This document shows positions 10,169-18,655 of a stretch of 64,000 nt of DNA, one piece after another. Made by a program: the position numbers and the translations under genes. Numbering within the stretch: the first letter of the stretch is position 1; each line of letters starts with the position of its first letter. This stretch comes from CAWDBV01 sp963800705 (GTDB lineage: Bacteria; Actinomycetota; Thermoleophilia; Solirubrobacterales; 70-9): assembly GCA_963800705.1 (NCBI GenBank), contig CAWDBV010000002.1:558001-622000 (forward strand), given 5' to 3'. The notes under the pieces were generated by a model that made no database searches, was not told the origin of the DNA, and saw only the letters and a list, made by a program, of their open reading frames with translations.

Positions 10169-10843
10169 ATGGACACGGAGGGCCGCCCGCGCTTGCCTCT
10201 GACCGTCGCCGCGGTTCTCGCCCTGCTGCTCGTTGCCGGTCTCTCCGCCGTCCAGTCACCGGCAGCGACGAAGAAGGCCAAGGAGCCGATCCTTTACACG
10301 GGCCACCTCACCGCTTCGGGCTCCTCTCAGGGAACCCACGCCTGCGGCGACAACTACACGACTAACTGGGCGTTCCAGGCGACCTACTACGCGACCGAGC
10401 TCGACGAGACCGCGACCCTCGACGCGAAGACGAGGACCGGAAGCGGCGGCATGACTACGCAGAGACTCTGCCCACCGATCTCCCCAGGGGAGCTCGAGAT
10501 GTGCCCGGTGGGGGTCGAGTCACCCCCGCCCGGCGAGCACGCCGGCGACGAGGACGGCGGCTTCACGAAAACCAGCGCAGGCTTGATCGTCGACTTCGCG
10601 AACTTTCCCGTCAAGGTCACCGGCACGGGCTGTCATGGCGACGGGGGGCCCTGGGCGACCGGAATCGCGGGTGCGTCGGATGCCCAGTACCGCGTGCCAC
10701 AGGGCACGATCGCCAAAAAGCAGATCGGCAAGAAGACGATCACGATCCCGATCACCGGCAATGCGACCGCCTCGCGGCCCGGGATCGCGATCAGCGCGCA
10801 GATGAGCGGGACCTTGACGCTGAAGCGCGTCAAGAAGAAGTAG
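10169..10843 (+). CDS. Secreted protein of unknown function, basic C-terminus
   Basis: I do not recognise a family. The 224-residue protein has an N-terminal hydrophobic segment (LPLTVAAVLALLLVAGLSAV) that fits a signal peptide, an SPAATKKAKEP linker, and about 180 residues rich in Thr, Gly and beta-strand formers with four to five cysteines (HACGD, RLCPP, EMCPV, TGCHG). It ends LTLKRVKKK, a short version of the lysine tails on other secreted proteins nearby. It starts 17 bases after the GMC oxidoreductase stop on the same strand, so co-transcription is likely. Confidence 0.6.
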   Translation: MDTEGRPRLPLTVAAVLALLLVAGLSAVQSPAATKKAKEPILYTGHLTASGSSQGTHACGDNYTTNWAFQATYYATELDETATLDAKTRTGSGGMTTQRLCPPISPGELEMCPVGVESPPPGEHAGDEDGGFTKTSAGLIVDFANFPVKVTGTGCHGDGGPWATGIAGASDAQYRVPQGTIAKKQIGKKTITIPITGNATASRPGIAISAQMSGTLTLKRVKKK

Positions 10844-10845
10844 AC

Positions 10846-11473
10846 CTAGCGCAGCGCGCCCTCTGAGCTTCAGCAGCGCTTCCTTCATCGCCGGGCCGCC
10901 GCCGTAGTTCCCGACCTTGCCGCCGGCCTGCAGCACCCGGTGGCAGGGGACGATGATTGGCAGTGGGTTGCGCCCGAGCGCCGTGCCGGCGGCGCGGAAG
11001 GCTCGCGGGTTGCCGGCCTCGGCCGCGACCTCGCCATACGAGAGGGTCTCGCCGTAGGGGATCGCGTAGGTCGCCTCCAGCACCTTGGTCTGGAAGCCGT
11101 GGATCAGCTGCCAATCGAGGGGGGTGGAGAAGTCGTGCAGCCTTCCCTCGAAGTAGGCGTCGAGCTCGCGCCGCGCCTCGTCGAGCTGGGCGGGGGCCTC
11201 GAGGATCGCCGGCGAGACCCGCTCCGAGAGCTCGGCGAGCACGTTGTCGGGATTCTGGTTCGGGAGCGCCAGCTTCACGAGCCCGCGCTTGGTCGCCGCG
11301 ACCAATGCGTCGCCGAACGGCGAGGGGACGGTCGCGTAGCTGACCTCGATCAGGCCGTCCTCTGCGGCGCGCTCCGCGAGCCGCTCCGCGGCCGCGTCCA
11401 CCGTGTCCACGTTGACCCGGGTCATGTCGCGGATCGCATCGCCAAGCTCCTTGGTTGTCGTCGTCTCGCTCAT
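10846..11473 (-). CDS. ogt: Methylated-DNA-protein cysteine methyltransferase, 3' indel
   Basis: The suicide repair protein moves an alkyl group from O6-alkylguanine to its own cysteine. The active-site motif PCHRV (Cys177) is intact and is preceded by IPYGETLSYGEVA and NPLPIIV, and followed by GKVGNYGGGPAMKEALLKL. The last few codons are shifted: dropping one A at about 10866 gives LLKLEGALR and a TAG stop at 10846, the usual family end. Uncorrected, the frame runs on across the next gene. The ATG start overlaps the sigma factor stop as ATGA, so the two are translationally coupled. About 70 extra N-terminal residues precede the conserved core. Confidence 0.85.
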
Positions 11474-11947
11474 ACGAGCTCCTCTCTCAATCGCTTCAGG
11501 CCTTCGTGGACGTTTCGCCGCGCCGCGTCCTCCGAGCACGAGATCCGTTCGCCGATCTCGCGGTAGCGGAGGTCGCCGGCGAAGCGCAGCATCACCGCGC
11601 TGCGCTGCTTCGGGGGCAGCTCGGCGACCGCTTGCCAGAGGCCGGGGTCGCCGCCCTGCCCGTTCATCTCGGCCGCCGGCGGGCTCGAGTTGCTCCGCAC
11701 CGCCGGCGGGCGTCGCCCGCCGCTTGCCCGAGCGGTGATGGTCGATCGCCTTGCGGTGCGCGATCGTCATCAGCCACGATTTCAGGTTGTCGGCATGCTC
11801 GAGCCGCGGATAGGCCCGCAGTGCCGCGATGAAGGTTTCCTGGAAGCAGTCCTCGGCCTCCTGCGGCCCGACGCTCGCGATCAGGAACCCGAGCACGTCG
11901 CCCTTGTGGCGATCGAGCAGCTTCTGGAACGGGGGTAGCGCGGCCAT
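11470..11947 (-). CDS. ECF-like RNA polymerase sigma factor, one frameshift
   Basis: Region 2 is visible in DCFQETFIAALRAYPRL followed by LKSWLMTIAHRKAIDHHRSG. Region 4 is visible in LPPKQRSAVMLRFAGDLRYR and EIGERISCSEDAARRNVHEG. The two parts lie in different frames with the break near 11700. It should direct RNA polymerase to a small regulon; the coupled ogt gene suggests DNA alkylation or oxidative damage as the theme, which is inference. I chose ATG at 11947; a GTG at 11965 is in frame upstream. No anti-sigma gene is adjacent. A short tandem repeat lies just upstream of the start. Confidence 0.8.
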
Positions 11948-11975
11948 GTGCTGATTAAACGCCACGGCGCCGCAT

Positions 11976-12000
11976 TTCGTGAGATTCCGTGAGATTTCGT
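11976..12000. repeat. Ten-base tandem repeat upstream of the sigma factor gene
   Basis: Two copies of GAGATTYCGT (Y is C then T), preceded by a partial copy TTCGT, lie just upstream of the sigma factor start. The ten-base period puts the copies on the same helix face. This could be a binding site or part of a promoter for the minus-strand sigma-ogt operon. Only the repeat itself is seen; the regulatory role is a guess. Confidence 0.4.
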
Positions 12001-12138
12001 CCCTATGATCTGGCTCGATGGCTGCCCGTGCGAAAACCGCGCAGATGCAATCTCACCCACTGGGGCTTACGACGCAAATGTCGTGCTCGGAGCGACTCGA
12101 CCGAGCGCGTCACTACGTATTGCTGATGCGGGAGCTGC

Positions 12139-12702
12139 GTGAAAGCGCATGGAGCGGATCGGCGCGTGGCACCGGACGCGCCAGCTGACCCGCGAGCGAT
12201 AGTCCACATCCTCGAGCGTGAGGGCGTGGACTACGTTGTGGTTGGCGGCTGGGCCGCCGTTACGTACGGCGTCGATCGCGCCACCTTTGACCTCGACATC
12301 GTCGTTGCCGACAGCGATCAGAATGCGGAGGCGCTCGCATCGGCGCTCAAGGTCCTGGAGGCCCGCAGAGACCTGGGGGCGGGGGTCACTGAGGAGCTCG
12401 ATCTCAGCGAGCCAACTTCGCTCTTTGCCACGCCGGTCCGAGTTCAGACGGCTGCGGGGCCGCTCGACGTGATGACCCGGGTGCAGGGCGTCGATTCGTA
12501 TGAGAACTTGCGTGGGGACGCTCGCCGGGCAAGCTTCGGCGACGGGACGGAGTTTGTGATCGCCTCCAAGCCGGTTCTGGAGCGGATCAAGGAGGCGATC
12601 AGCGCCGAGGAAGATCCAGTCAGGGGCGACCGCGATCGACGCGACCTGGACGAGTTGAGGAACAAGCCGGACCCGGATCTCCCACCGGCCCCTCCGCGTT
12701 GA
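12139..12702 (+). CDS. Nucleotidyltransferase-fold protein (AbiEii/MNT-like)
   Basis: The core VVVGGWAAVTYGVDRATFDL followed by DIVV carries the GG and DxD elements of the nucleotidyltransferase fold used by AbiEii toxins, MNT antitoxins and related solitary proteins. The rest, including GPLDVMTRVQGV and ASKPVLERIKEAI, fits a family of about 180 residues often annotated as nucleotidyltransferase family protein. No partner toxin or antitoxin gene adjoins it. The DNA looks less GC-biased at third positions than its neighbours, a hint of transfer. The start is GTG at 12139 with GGAG close upstream. The stop TGA overlaps the nadC ATG by one base. Confidence 0.7.
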   Translation: MKAHGADRRVAPDAPADPRAIVHILEREGVDYVVVGGWAAVTYGVDRATFDLDIVVADSDQNAEALASALKVLEARRDLGAGVTEELDLSEPTSLFATPVRVQTAAGPLDVMTRVQGVDSYENLRGDARRASFGDGTEFVIASKPVLERIKEAISAEEDPVRGDRDRRDLDELRNKPDPDLPPAPPR

Positions 12703-13557
12703 TGTCGGTTCCCGAACCCGCCGCCCAGCTGCGCGAGATCGTCGCTCGCGCGCTCGCCGAGGACGTCGGCAGCGGCGACATCACCAGCGCCGCGGTCGTC
12801 CCAGCCGACTCGCACGGCCGCGCGACGCTGACCCAGAAGCAGCCCGGTGTGATCTTCGGTCTCGATGCTGCCCGCGAGGCGTTCGCGCAGACAGGCGCCG
12901 AGGAGTTCGACGCCGCCGTCTCCGAGGGCGAGTGGCACGAGGCCCCGGCGACGGTTGCGCGGGCGAGCGGCGAGGCGCGCGCGCTGCTCGCCGCCGAGCG
13001 CGTCGCGCTCAACCTGCTCGGGAGACTGTCTGGGATCGCGACGCTCACTCAGATGTACGTGCGCGCGGTCGAGGGGACCGCCGCCCGGATCCTCGATACC
13101 CGCAAGACGACCCCCGGCCTGCGCGCGCTCGAGAAGGCGGCGGTCGCGGCCGGCGGCGGCGAGAACCACCGCATGGGCCTCTACGACGCGGTGCTCGTCA
13201 AGGAAAACCACATCGCGCTCGCCGGCGGCCTCACCGAGGCGCTCGAGCGCGCCCGGCGCGGCTCGCTCGGCACCGAGATCGAGGTCGAGTGCCGGACGCT
13301 GAGCGAGGTCGGCGAGGCGCTCAAGGCCGGCGCGCACCGGATCCTGCTCGACAACATGGAGCCGACCGCGATCGATGCGGCGGTGGCGCTGCGCGAAGGG
13401 GGCCAAGGGCGGCCCGGTCGCCACCGAGGCCTCGGGCGGGGTGACGCTCGAGAACGTGGGCATGATCGCCGCGACCGGCGTCGACTACATCTCGGTCGGG
13501 GCGCTCACCCACTCGGCGCCGGCGCTCGACCTCAGCATGCTGGTCGAACGGGTGTAG
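12702..13557 (+). CDS. nadC: Nicotinate-nucleotide pyrophosphorylase (carboxylating), one frameshift
   Basis: NadC converts quinolinate and PRPP to nicotinate mononucleotide in NAD synthesis. The conserved core is clear: EDVGSGDITS, NLLGRLSGIATLT, ILDTRKTTPGLRALEKAAV, GGGENHRMGLYDAVLVKENH, then EVECRTLSEVGEAL, and at the end SGGVTLENVGMIAATGVDYI with SVGALTHSA. The frame breaks near 13400 in a G-rich run; GAAGGGGGCC less one G gives an open frame through to the TAG at 13557. The ATG overlaps the upstream TGA. nadA is also in this window, but nadB is not. Confidence 0.9.
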
Positions 13558-13566
13558 GGTCGGGGC

Positions 13567-14085
13567 ATGCCCGTACTCGGAGGAAACCAGCGCTCGAAGC
13601 GCGAGCAGATTGTCCGCGCGCACATGGAGACCGAGAACAGGTTCGAGTTCGACGAGACGCTCGAGACCTTCGAACACCCGCGCTACGAGCTGATCGCGAC
13701 CGGCGAGGTCTACGACGGCCCCGAGGAGGTGATGGCCTACTTCAAGGAGGGCCGCACCGCCTTTCCCGACCAGAGCAACGAGCTGCTCAGCCTCCGCCAC
13801 GCCGACGACGCGGTGATCGTCGAGTTCATCCTCCGCGGCACCCACGACGGGCCGCTGCGCGGGCTGCCGCCGACCGGGCGCTCGTTCGAGACCCGGATGA
13901 CCGCCTTCTTCATCTTCGGGGACGAAAAGCTCGTCTGCGAGCGGGTCTACTTCAACCCAGGCGACATCCTCCAGCAGATCGGGATGGGCAGGGACCCGAC
14001 CAGCCTCACGGGGCGGCTCGGCCTGGTCGCCTCGCACCCGCTGCGGATCGGCCGCGGGCTGATCCGGCGCGCGACGGGCCGCTGA
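13567..14085 (+). CDS. SnoaL-like polyketide cyclase/ester cyclase family protein
   Basis: A 172-residue NTF2-fold protein. The pattern ETLETFEHPRYELIATGEVY then GPEEVMAYFKEGRTAFPDQS, followed by GLPPTGRSFETRMTAFFIFG, matches SnoaL-like ester cyclases that act on small metabolites or have unknown roles. No catalytic assignment is justified. The ATG start at 13567 is ten bases beyond the nadC stop, so it probably shares the nadC transcript. Its stop abuts the convergent P-domain gene with no gap. Confidence 0.7.
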   Translation: MPVLGGNQRSKREQIVRAHMETENRFEFDETLETFEHPRYELIATGEVYDGPEEVMAYFKEGRTAFPDQSNELLSLRHADDAVIVEFILRGTHDGPLRGLPPTGRSFETRMTAFFIFGDEKLVCERVYFNPGDILQQIGMGRDPTSLTGRLGLVASHPLRIGRGLIRRATGR

Positions 14086-14817
14086 CTAGGCCGGTAGCGC
14101 CCCCGCCTTTTTCTTGCACTTCCTCCGCGCCTTGCCGTGCTTGCGCTTGCAGCGGCGGAGAGCCGCCGCGGCCTGCCCCGTCGGCGCCGCGAGCGCTGCC
14201 GCGGGCGTAGTCGCTGTGGGCACCGGCGGCGGAGGCTGAATCGCCAAGGTCAGCGCCCAGGCGTTGATGACGAGGAAGTCGCCGTTCTCGTCCGAGCGCG
14301 CGAACAGGCTCCAGGTCCCGTTCGGGGAGATCCCGTTGAAGGCGGCGAGCTCGGTCGCGAAGGGCCCGGCCGGCCCTCCGCCCGGGGTGAAGTCGTCGCC
14401 CGGGAGGTCGAGGTAGTCGGTTGGCCGATACGTCCCCTGCGCGCAGGGCCCGGCGTCAGGGAGCGGGACCGCGGCGTCGTCGAAGAGGTAGTCCAACCCC
14501 GTGTTCATCGCATCGACGCCGCACGCGTCCGACCAGAGCCGCACCGCCGAACCGCCGGGGCCGCTCAGCACCAGGTCCAGCTCCTCGCGATTCCCGCCGA
14601 TATCGACGTCGATCAGCTGCACGTTCGCCTTCGCGACGGTCCCCGCGACACCGGAGACCTCGATGCTCGTCGGGTAGGGAGTCGCGGCGCCGACGAAGGC
14701 ACCCGGGATGCTCATCGGGGTCAGGTTCAAGTAGGTATCGCCGCGCGCCGCCGGGGCCGCGACGAGCGCCGCTAGCGACGCGGCCAGAAGGAGGAGGGGG
14801 CGATACCTGGCTCCCAT
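14086..14817 (-). CDS. Secreted P-domain (proprotein convertase-like) protein with basic Cys/Lys tail
   Basis: After a signal peptide (LLLLAASLAALVAAPAARG) comes a beta-sandwich like the P/homo-B domain: IPGAFVGAATPYPTSIEVSG near the start, DVDIGGNREELDLVLSGPGG in the middle, and FNGISPNGTWSLFARSDENG before the end. In convertases this domain accompanies a protease, but no protease is fused here. A Pro/Thr/Ala linker leads to the tail RRCKRKHGKARRKCKKKAG. The layout of domain, linker and basic tail repeats in several other secreted proteins of this region. Confidence 0.75.
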   Translation of the reverse strand: MGARYRPLLLLAASLAALVAAPAARGDTYLNLTPMSIPGAFVGAATPYPTSIEVSGVAGTVAKANVQLIDVDIGGNREELDLVLSGPGGSAVRLWSDACGVDAMNTGLDYLFDDAAVPLPDAGPCAQGTYRPTDYLDLPGDDFTPGGGPAGPFATELAAFNGISPNGTWSLFARSDENGDFLVINAWALTLAIQPPPPVPTATTPAAALAAPTGQAAAALRRCKRKHGKARRKCKKKAGALPA

Positions 14818-14832
14818 CGGGCGAGCCTACTG

Positions 14833-15689
14833 CTACTTGAGCAGCCGTGACAAGCGGCGGTCCTTGAGCACTCGGCCGCCGGTCTGGCAATCCGGGCAGT
14901 AGTTGGTCTGGTGCTCGGAGAAGAAGACGGCCTCGATCGTGGTCCCGCAGCGCGGGCAGGGTTCGCCCTCGCGGCGGTGGACCTGGAGCGGCATCGGCAT
15001 CTTGTCGGGCACCTGCTCCTCGACCACGGCCTCGTAGTGCTTGACGACGTTGCCGAGCATCGGCAGCGCGTCGTGGAGCCCGGCGACCTCGTCATCCGAC
15101 AGCTCCGAGCCCTTCTTGAACGGCGACAGCTTCGCCTTCCAGAGGATCTCGTCGACCCACGAGCGGCCGATGCCGGCGATCGTGCGCTGGTCGCGGAGCA
15201 AGGGGTGCAGGTGGCGGGGCTGGTCGATCAACTCCGCGAACCGCGCCAGCGGCGGCGCCGGCCACGCCTCAGGGCCGAGCGTCGCGACCATCTCGTCCTC
15301 GGCGACCTCGTCAGAGGGCAGCAGCTTCGCCCAAGCCGATTGCCGGGTCCCGAACTCGCGCAGCCGCAGCTCGCGTCCCCGTCAGGGTGGGCGATCCGCA
15401 CCCGCAGCCGCGAGCGCTTGTCCTTCAGCGAGGCGCGCTTGTCGTAGAGCTGCAGCCGCCCCGCCGACATCAGGTGGATGAGCAGCGCGAGATCGCCGCT
15501 GAAATCGACCCGCAGCATCTTCCCGATCCGGCCCACGCCCTCGATCTCGCGCCCCTCGAGGTCGTCGAGCGGCGGGTCGAAGGTCTTCAGCGTCGCGACG
15601 CCGGTCGCGAGCGCCGACTCGACCTCGGCGCCGGCGAGCGCGGCGCTCAACCGGCGCGCGGTGATCTCGACTTCGGGCAGCTCGGGCAT
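14833..15689 (-). CDS. mutM: Formamidopyrimidine-DNA glycosylase, one frameshift
   Basis: Fpg removes oxidised purines and nicks the DNA. The N-terminus MPELPEVEITARRL carries the catalytic Pro after Met removal and the conserved Glu. The helix-two-turn-helix region is IAGIGRSWVDEILWKAKLSP, and the C-terminal zinc finger is CPRCGTTIEAVFFSEHQTNY followed by CPDC. The frame breaks near 15378; in the corrected frame the bridge reads ELRLREFGTRQSAWAKLLPS, as expected. It is divergent from nadA with a 100-base shared promoter region. Confidence 0.88.
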
Positions 15690-15789
15690 CCGCACCCAGT
15701 AGGCTGCCGCGATCAGCCGTAGCATGTGACAGTTCATTCGCTTGCCTCGAGGCCAAAGCCGGGGCGGCGAACATAGGAAAGGACACCCG

Positions 15790-16821
15790 GTGCAAGAGCT
15801 CCCGACGCTCCAACCCGTTGTCACACCCGACCTCACTCCGGAGGAGATCCGCGCGATGTCCGAGGAGGTCCGCGCGCTCGCGGCCGAGCGCGACGCGGTC
15901 ATCCTCGCCCACAACTACCAGCTCCCCGAGCTCCAGGACCTGGCCGACTTCGTCGGCGACTCGCTCGGGCTCTCGCGCCAGGCGGCCGCCACCGACGCCT
16001 CGGTGATCGAGTTCTGCGGCGTCCACTTCATGGCCGAGACCGCCTCGATCCTCTCTCCCGACAAGACGGTGCTGATCGCCGACCTCGGCGCCGGCTGCTC
16101 GCTCTCGGAGTCGATCAACGCCGACCAGCTCCGCGCCTGGAAGGCCGAGCACCCGGGCGCGAAGGTGGTCATGTACGTCAACACCTCGGCCGAGGTGAAG
16201 GCGGAGACCGACTACTGCTGCACCTCCTCGAACGCCGTCGACGTCGTCAACCACATCTGGGAGGAGCACGGCGAGGACACCGAGATCCTCTTCGGCCCCG
16301 ACATGTGGCTCGGCGCCTTCGTCGAGCGCGAGACCGGCCTCAAGGAGGACCCCGAGCGCCGCGCCCGCTTCCACATCTGGGACGGCGAGTGCCACGTCCA
16401 CGCCGGCATCCGCCCGAACGACATCAAGACCGTGCGCGAGGAGCACCCGAACGCCGAGTTCCTGATCCACCCCGAGTGCGGCTGCTCGACCCAGGCGATG
16501 GAGTACGTCGCCTCGGGCGACATCGACCCCGAGGGCGTGCAGATGCTCTCGACCGGCGGGATGCTCGACTACATCGAGGACCACCCCGACGGCGAGTACA
16601 TCGTCGCGACCGAGAACGGGATGCTCTACCCGCTCCAGCAGGCGGCGCCGCAGGCGAAGCTGATCGAGGCCAACCGGATGGCGTTCTGCAAGTACATGAA
16701 GATGATCGACCTGCCGAAGGTCCGCGACTCGCTCCGCGACTTCAAGTACGAGGTCAAGGTGCCGCCGGAGATCGCCGAGAAGGCGAAGCTGCCGATCGAG
16801 CGCATGGTCGCGATCGGCTGA
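15790..16821 (+). CDS. nadA: Quinolinate synthase A
   Basis: NadA condenses iminoaspartate with dihydroxyacetone phosphate to quinolinate using a [4Fe-4S] cluster. Three cysteines fit the cluster ligands: one in IEFCGVHFMAETA, one in HPECGCSTQAMEY, and one in the C-terminal EANRMAFCKYMK. HNYQLPELQDLADFVGDSL is the usual N-terminal motif. GTG at 15790 was chosen because AGGAAAGG lies seven bases upstream and an earlier in-frame codon at 15742 has none. The gene is intact, unlike most long genes in the left part. With nadC it gives two of the three de novo NAD steps. Confidence 0.93.
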   Translation: MQELPTLQPVVTPDLTPEEIRAMSEEVRALAAERDAVILAHNYQLPELQDLADFVGDSLGLSRQAAATDASVIEFCGVHFMAETASILSPDKTVLIADLGAGCSLSESINADQLRAWKAEHPGAKVVMYVNTSAEVKAETDYCCTSSNAVDVVNHIWEEHGEDTEILFGPDMWLGAFVERETGLKEDPERRARFHIWDGECHVHAGIRPNDIKTVREEHPNAEFLIHPECGCSTQAMEYVASGDIDPEGVQMLSTGGMLDYIEDHPDGEYIVATENGMLYPLQQAAPQAKLIEANRMAFCKYMKMIDLPKVRDSLRDFKYEVKVPPEIAEKAKLPIERMVAIG

Positions 16822-16857
16822 GCGGTCGTTTCGCGCTTGAGGAGTGTTAGGGGGTTG

Positions 16858-17749
16858 ATGTCGTGTAGCGCCAGAGCCGCCGCTTTCACCGTGTTCGCGT
16901 TCCTGCTCGTCTGCGGTACGGCTTCGGCCGAGCGCTTCGCGGCCGCCGACACCGTGCTCGTCGCCGACAGCCGGATCACGCCCGACGTGCTGTCGCTCGA
17001 GAGCAACTCCCCGGTCAGCGTCTATCGGGCTCGCCGACGTCCTCAACGCCACCGACGGGGTCTCGCCGCCGCCGCCGCGCACCGCGAACTTGTTCATCGA
17101 CTTCGAATCCGATTTCAGGTTCTCGACGCTGACGGTCCCGGGATGCGACCAGACCCTGCTCGAGAACGCGACCACCGAGGAGGCGCGGGCGCGCTGCGGC
17201 GCCTCGCTGGTCGGGACGGGTGAGATGAACTTCGTCGATGTGAATGGGCCCGCGCCCGGCACGCTGTCGATCTTCAGCTCCGCGCCGGTTCCCTCCGGCG
17301 CCCACCTGCTGCTGCACGTGCGCAGCAACGGGATGCCGGCTCCGTCGACCCTGGTGATCCCGGCGATGATCGCCCCGCTCGGGGACACCGGGTATCCGTA
17401 CCGGCTCTCGTTCTCGGTGCCGACGACCGCTGTCGACCAGAGGGCGCTCGTCCGATTCCTCTTCAACCTCACCGGCAGCGTCGTCACCGCTCGCTGCGAA
17501 GGGAGGCGCCTCGATACGCGCGTGACCGCCGAGCTCGTTGACGGCCGCTTCGTCGCCGGCGGACTGAGTCGGCCGTGCTCGACGCGCGAGACCGGCGGCC
17601 GAACCGAGCTGCGCCCGCGGCGCTGCAAGAAGCGCAAGCGTGGGCGCAAGAAGGCGGAGGCGCGAGCGGCGAAACGCAAGGGCGGCAAGAAGCAGCGCCG
17701 CTGCGCGAAGAAAAAGCGCAAGCGAAAGCGGCAGGCAACAGCGGCGTAG
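16858..17749 (+). CDS. Secreted protein of unknown function with long Lys/Arg tail, one frameshift
   Basis: The signal peptide is MSCSARAAAFTVFAFLLVCG followed by TASA. The mature part has no domain I recognise; it contains PGCDQTLLENATTEEARARC and beta-rich segments such as GTGEMNFVDVNGPAPGTLS. The last 50 residues are almost all Lys, Arg and Ala with two Cys (RRCKKRKRGRKKAEARAAKR, then KKQRRCAKKKRKRKRQ). The frame breaks near 17028; TATCGGGCTC less one G restores it. An SD-like AGGGGG precedes the ATG. It follows nadA by 36 bases. Confidence 0.65.
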
Positions 17750-17779
17750 CGCCGCGCCGTTCCGGGTAGCCTGCCCGGC

Positions 17780-18655
17780 GTGATCGAGTTGGCGTTGAGG
17801 GTCGCCTTGGCGGGCGTACTTGTTGTCTCCGCGGCCTTGAAGCTGCGGAGCCCCGACGCGAGCCGCGAGGGGCTCGGGACGTTCGGAATCGGGCCGGGTG
17901 TCCGCAGCCCGCTCTGGGCAGGGCTGATCGCGGTTGAGCTGGCGCTCGCCGCCGGCGTCGCTGCCGGGCTCGATGCCGCCGCGTGGGCCGCCGCCGCGCT
18001 GATGCTGGGCTTCGCGGCGCTGATGGCGCGGGCGATCGGCCGCGGGCTCTCCGGCCAGCCGTGCGCGTGCTTCGGCGCGCGCTCGACGGTCAGCCGGCTC
18101 GCCGTGGCGCGCAACGTCGCACTGGCCGCTGCTTTCGCCGTGCTCCCCTTCATCCCCGACGCCGACCCGAGCACCGACGGCTGGCTCGCGATCGGGCTCG
18201 GGCTCGCGCTGCTCGCATGCGCCGGACTCGCGGTCGCGGTGCTGGCGCTGGCGCGCGAGGTCGGGATGCTGCGGATGCAGCTTGGGGGCCAGGGCGCGCT
18301 CGAGATCGCGGGCGAGGGCCCGGAGATCGGGGCGAGCGTGCCGGATCTCGTCGCGCAGCTGTCGCCGAACGGGGCCGAAACCGCGCTCGCGGTCTTCACC
18401 TCCGAGGGCTGCCACCTCTGCCAGACGCTCGAGCCCGCGATAAAGCACCTCGCAAGCGATCCGCGGATCGCGGTCGGGACCTTCGACGAGGTCGACGACT
18501 CAGCGCTCTGGAACCAGCTCGAGGTCCCCGGCAGCCCGTTCGCGGTCGCGCTCGACCGCGGCGGCACCGTGCTCGCCAAGGGAACGTTCAACAACCTCGC
18601 CCAGCTCGAGAGCGTGGTCGCGACCGCCGAGCGGCGCCGGGACGACGATGCCTGA
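17780..18655 (+). CDS. MauE-like membrane protein fused to a thioredoxin domain
   Basis: The first 155 residues form about four to five membrane segments with the PCACFGARS motif (Cys95, Cys97), typical of MauE/DoxX-type proteins needed for methylamine dehydrogenase maturation. After a linker, residues 185-285 form a thioredoxin-like domain with FTSEGCHLCQTLEPAI (Cys211 and Cys214) and the cis-Pro region VPGSPFAVALD. In classical mau clusters MauE and the thioredoxin-like MauD are separate; here they appear as one protein. It probably handles disulphides of the cysteine-rich protein encoded next, whose ATG overlaps this stop by eight bases. GTG at 17780 is the start. Confidence 0.75.
   Translation: MIELALRVALAGVLVVSAALKLRSPDASREGLGTFGIGPGVRSPLWAGLIAVELALAAGVAAGLDAAAWAAAALMLGFAALMARAIGRGLSGQPCACFGARSTVSRLAVARNVALAAAFAVLPFIPDADPSTDGWLAIGLGLALLACAGLAVAVLALAREVGMLRMQLGGQGALEIAGEGPEIGASVPDLVAQLSPNGAETALAVFTSEGCHLCQTLEPAIKHLASDPRIAVGTFDEVDDSALWNQLEVPGSPFAVALDRGGTVLAKGTFNNLAQLESVVATAERRRDDDA

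Noticed and set aside
7636..10281. An 881-codon open frame on the minus strand opposite the GMC oxidoreductase
   Set aside because: It is antisense to a clear conserved protein and its product is an Arg/Gly/Val-rich string without domains, as expected from GC-rich third positions.
12003..12209. A 68-codon minus-strand frame before the nucleotidyltransferase
   Set aside because: It overlaps the nucleotidyltransferase start, has no ribosome site and no recognisable sequence.
15382..18594. A 1070-codon minus-strand open frame across nadA and the secreted-protein gene
   Set aside because: It lies opposite intact nadA and the MauE-thioredoxin gene and shows no domain except where it runs into mutM in frame.
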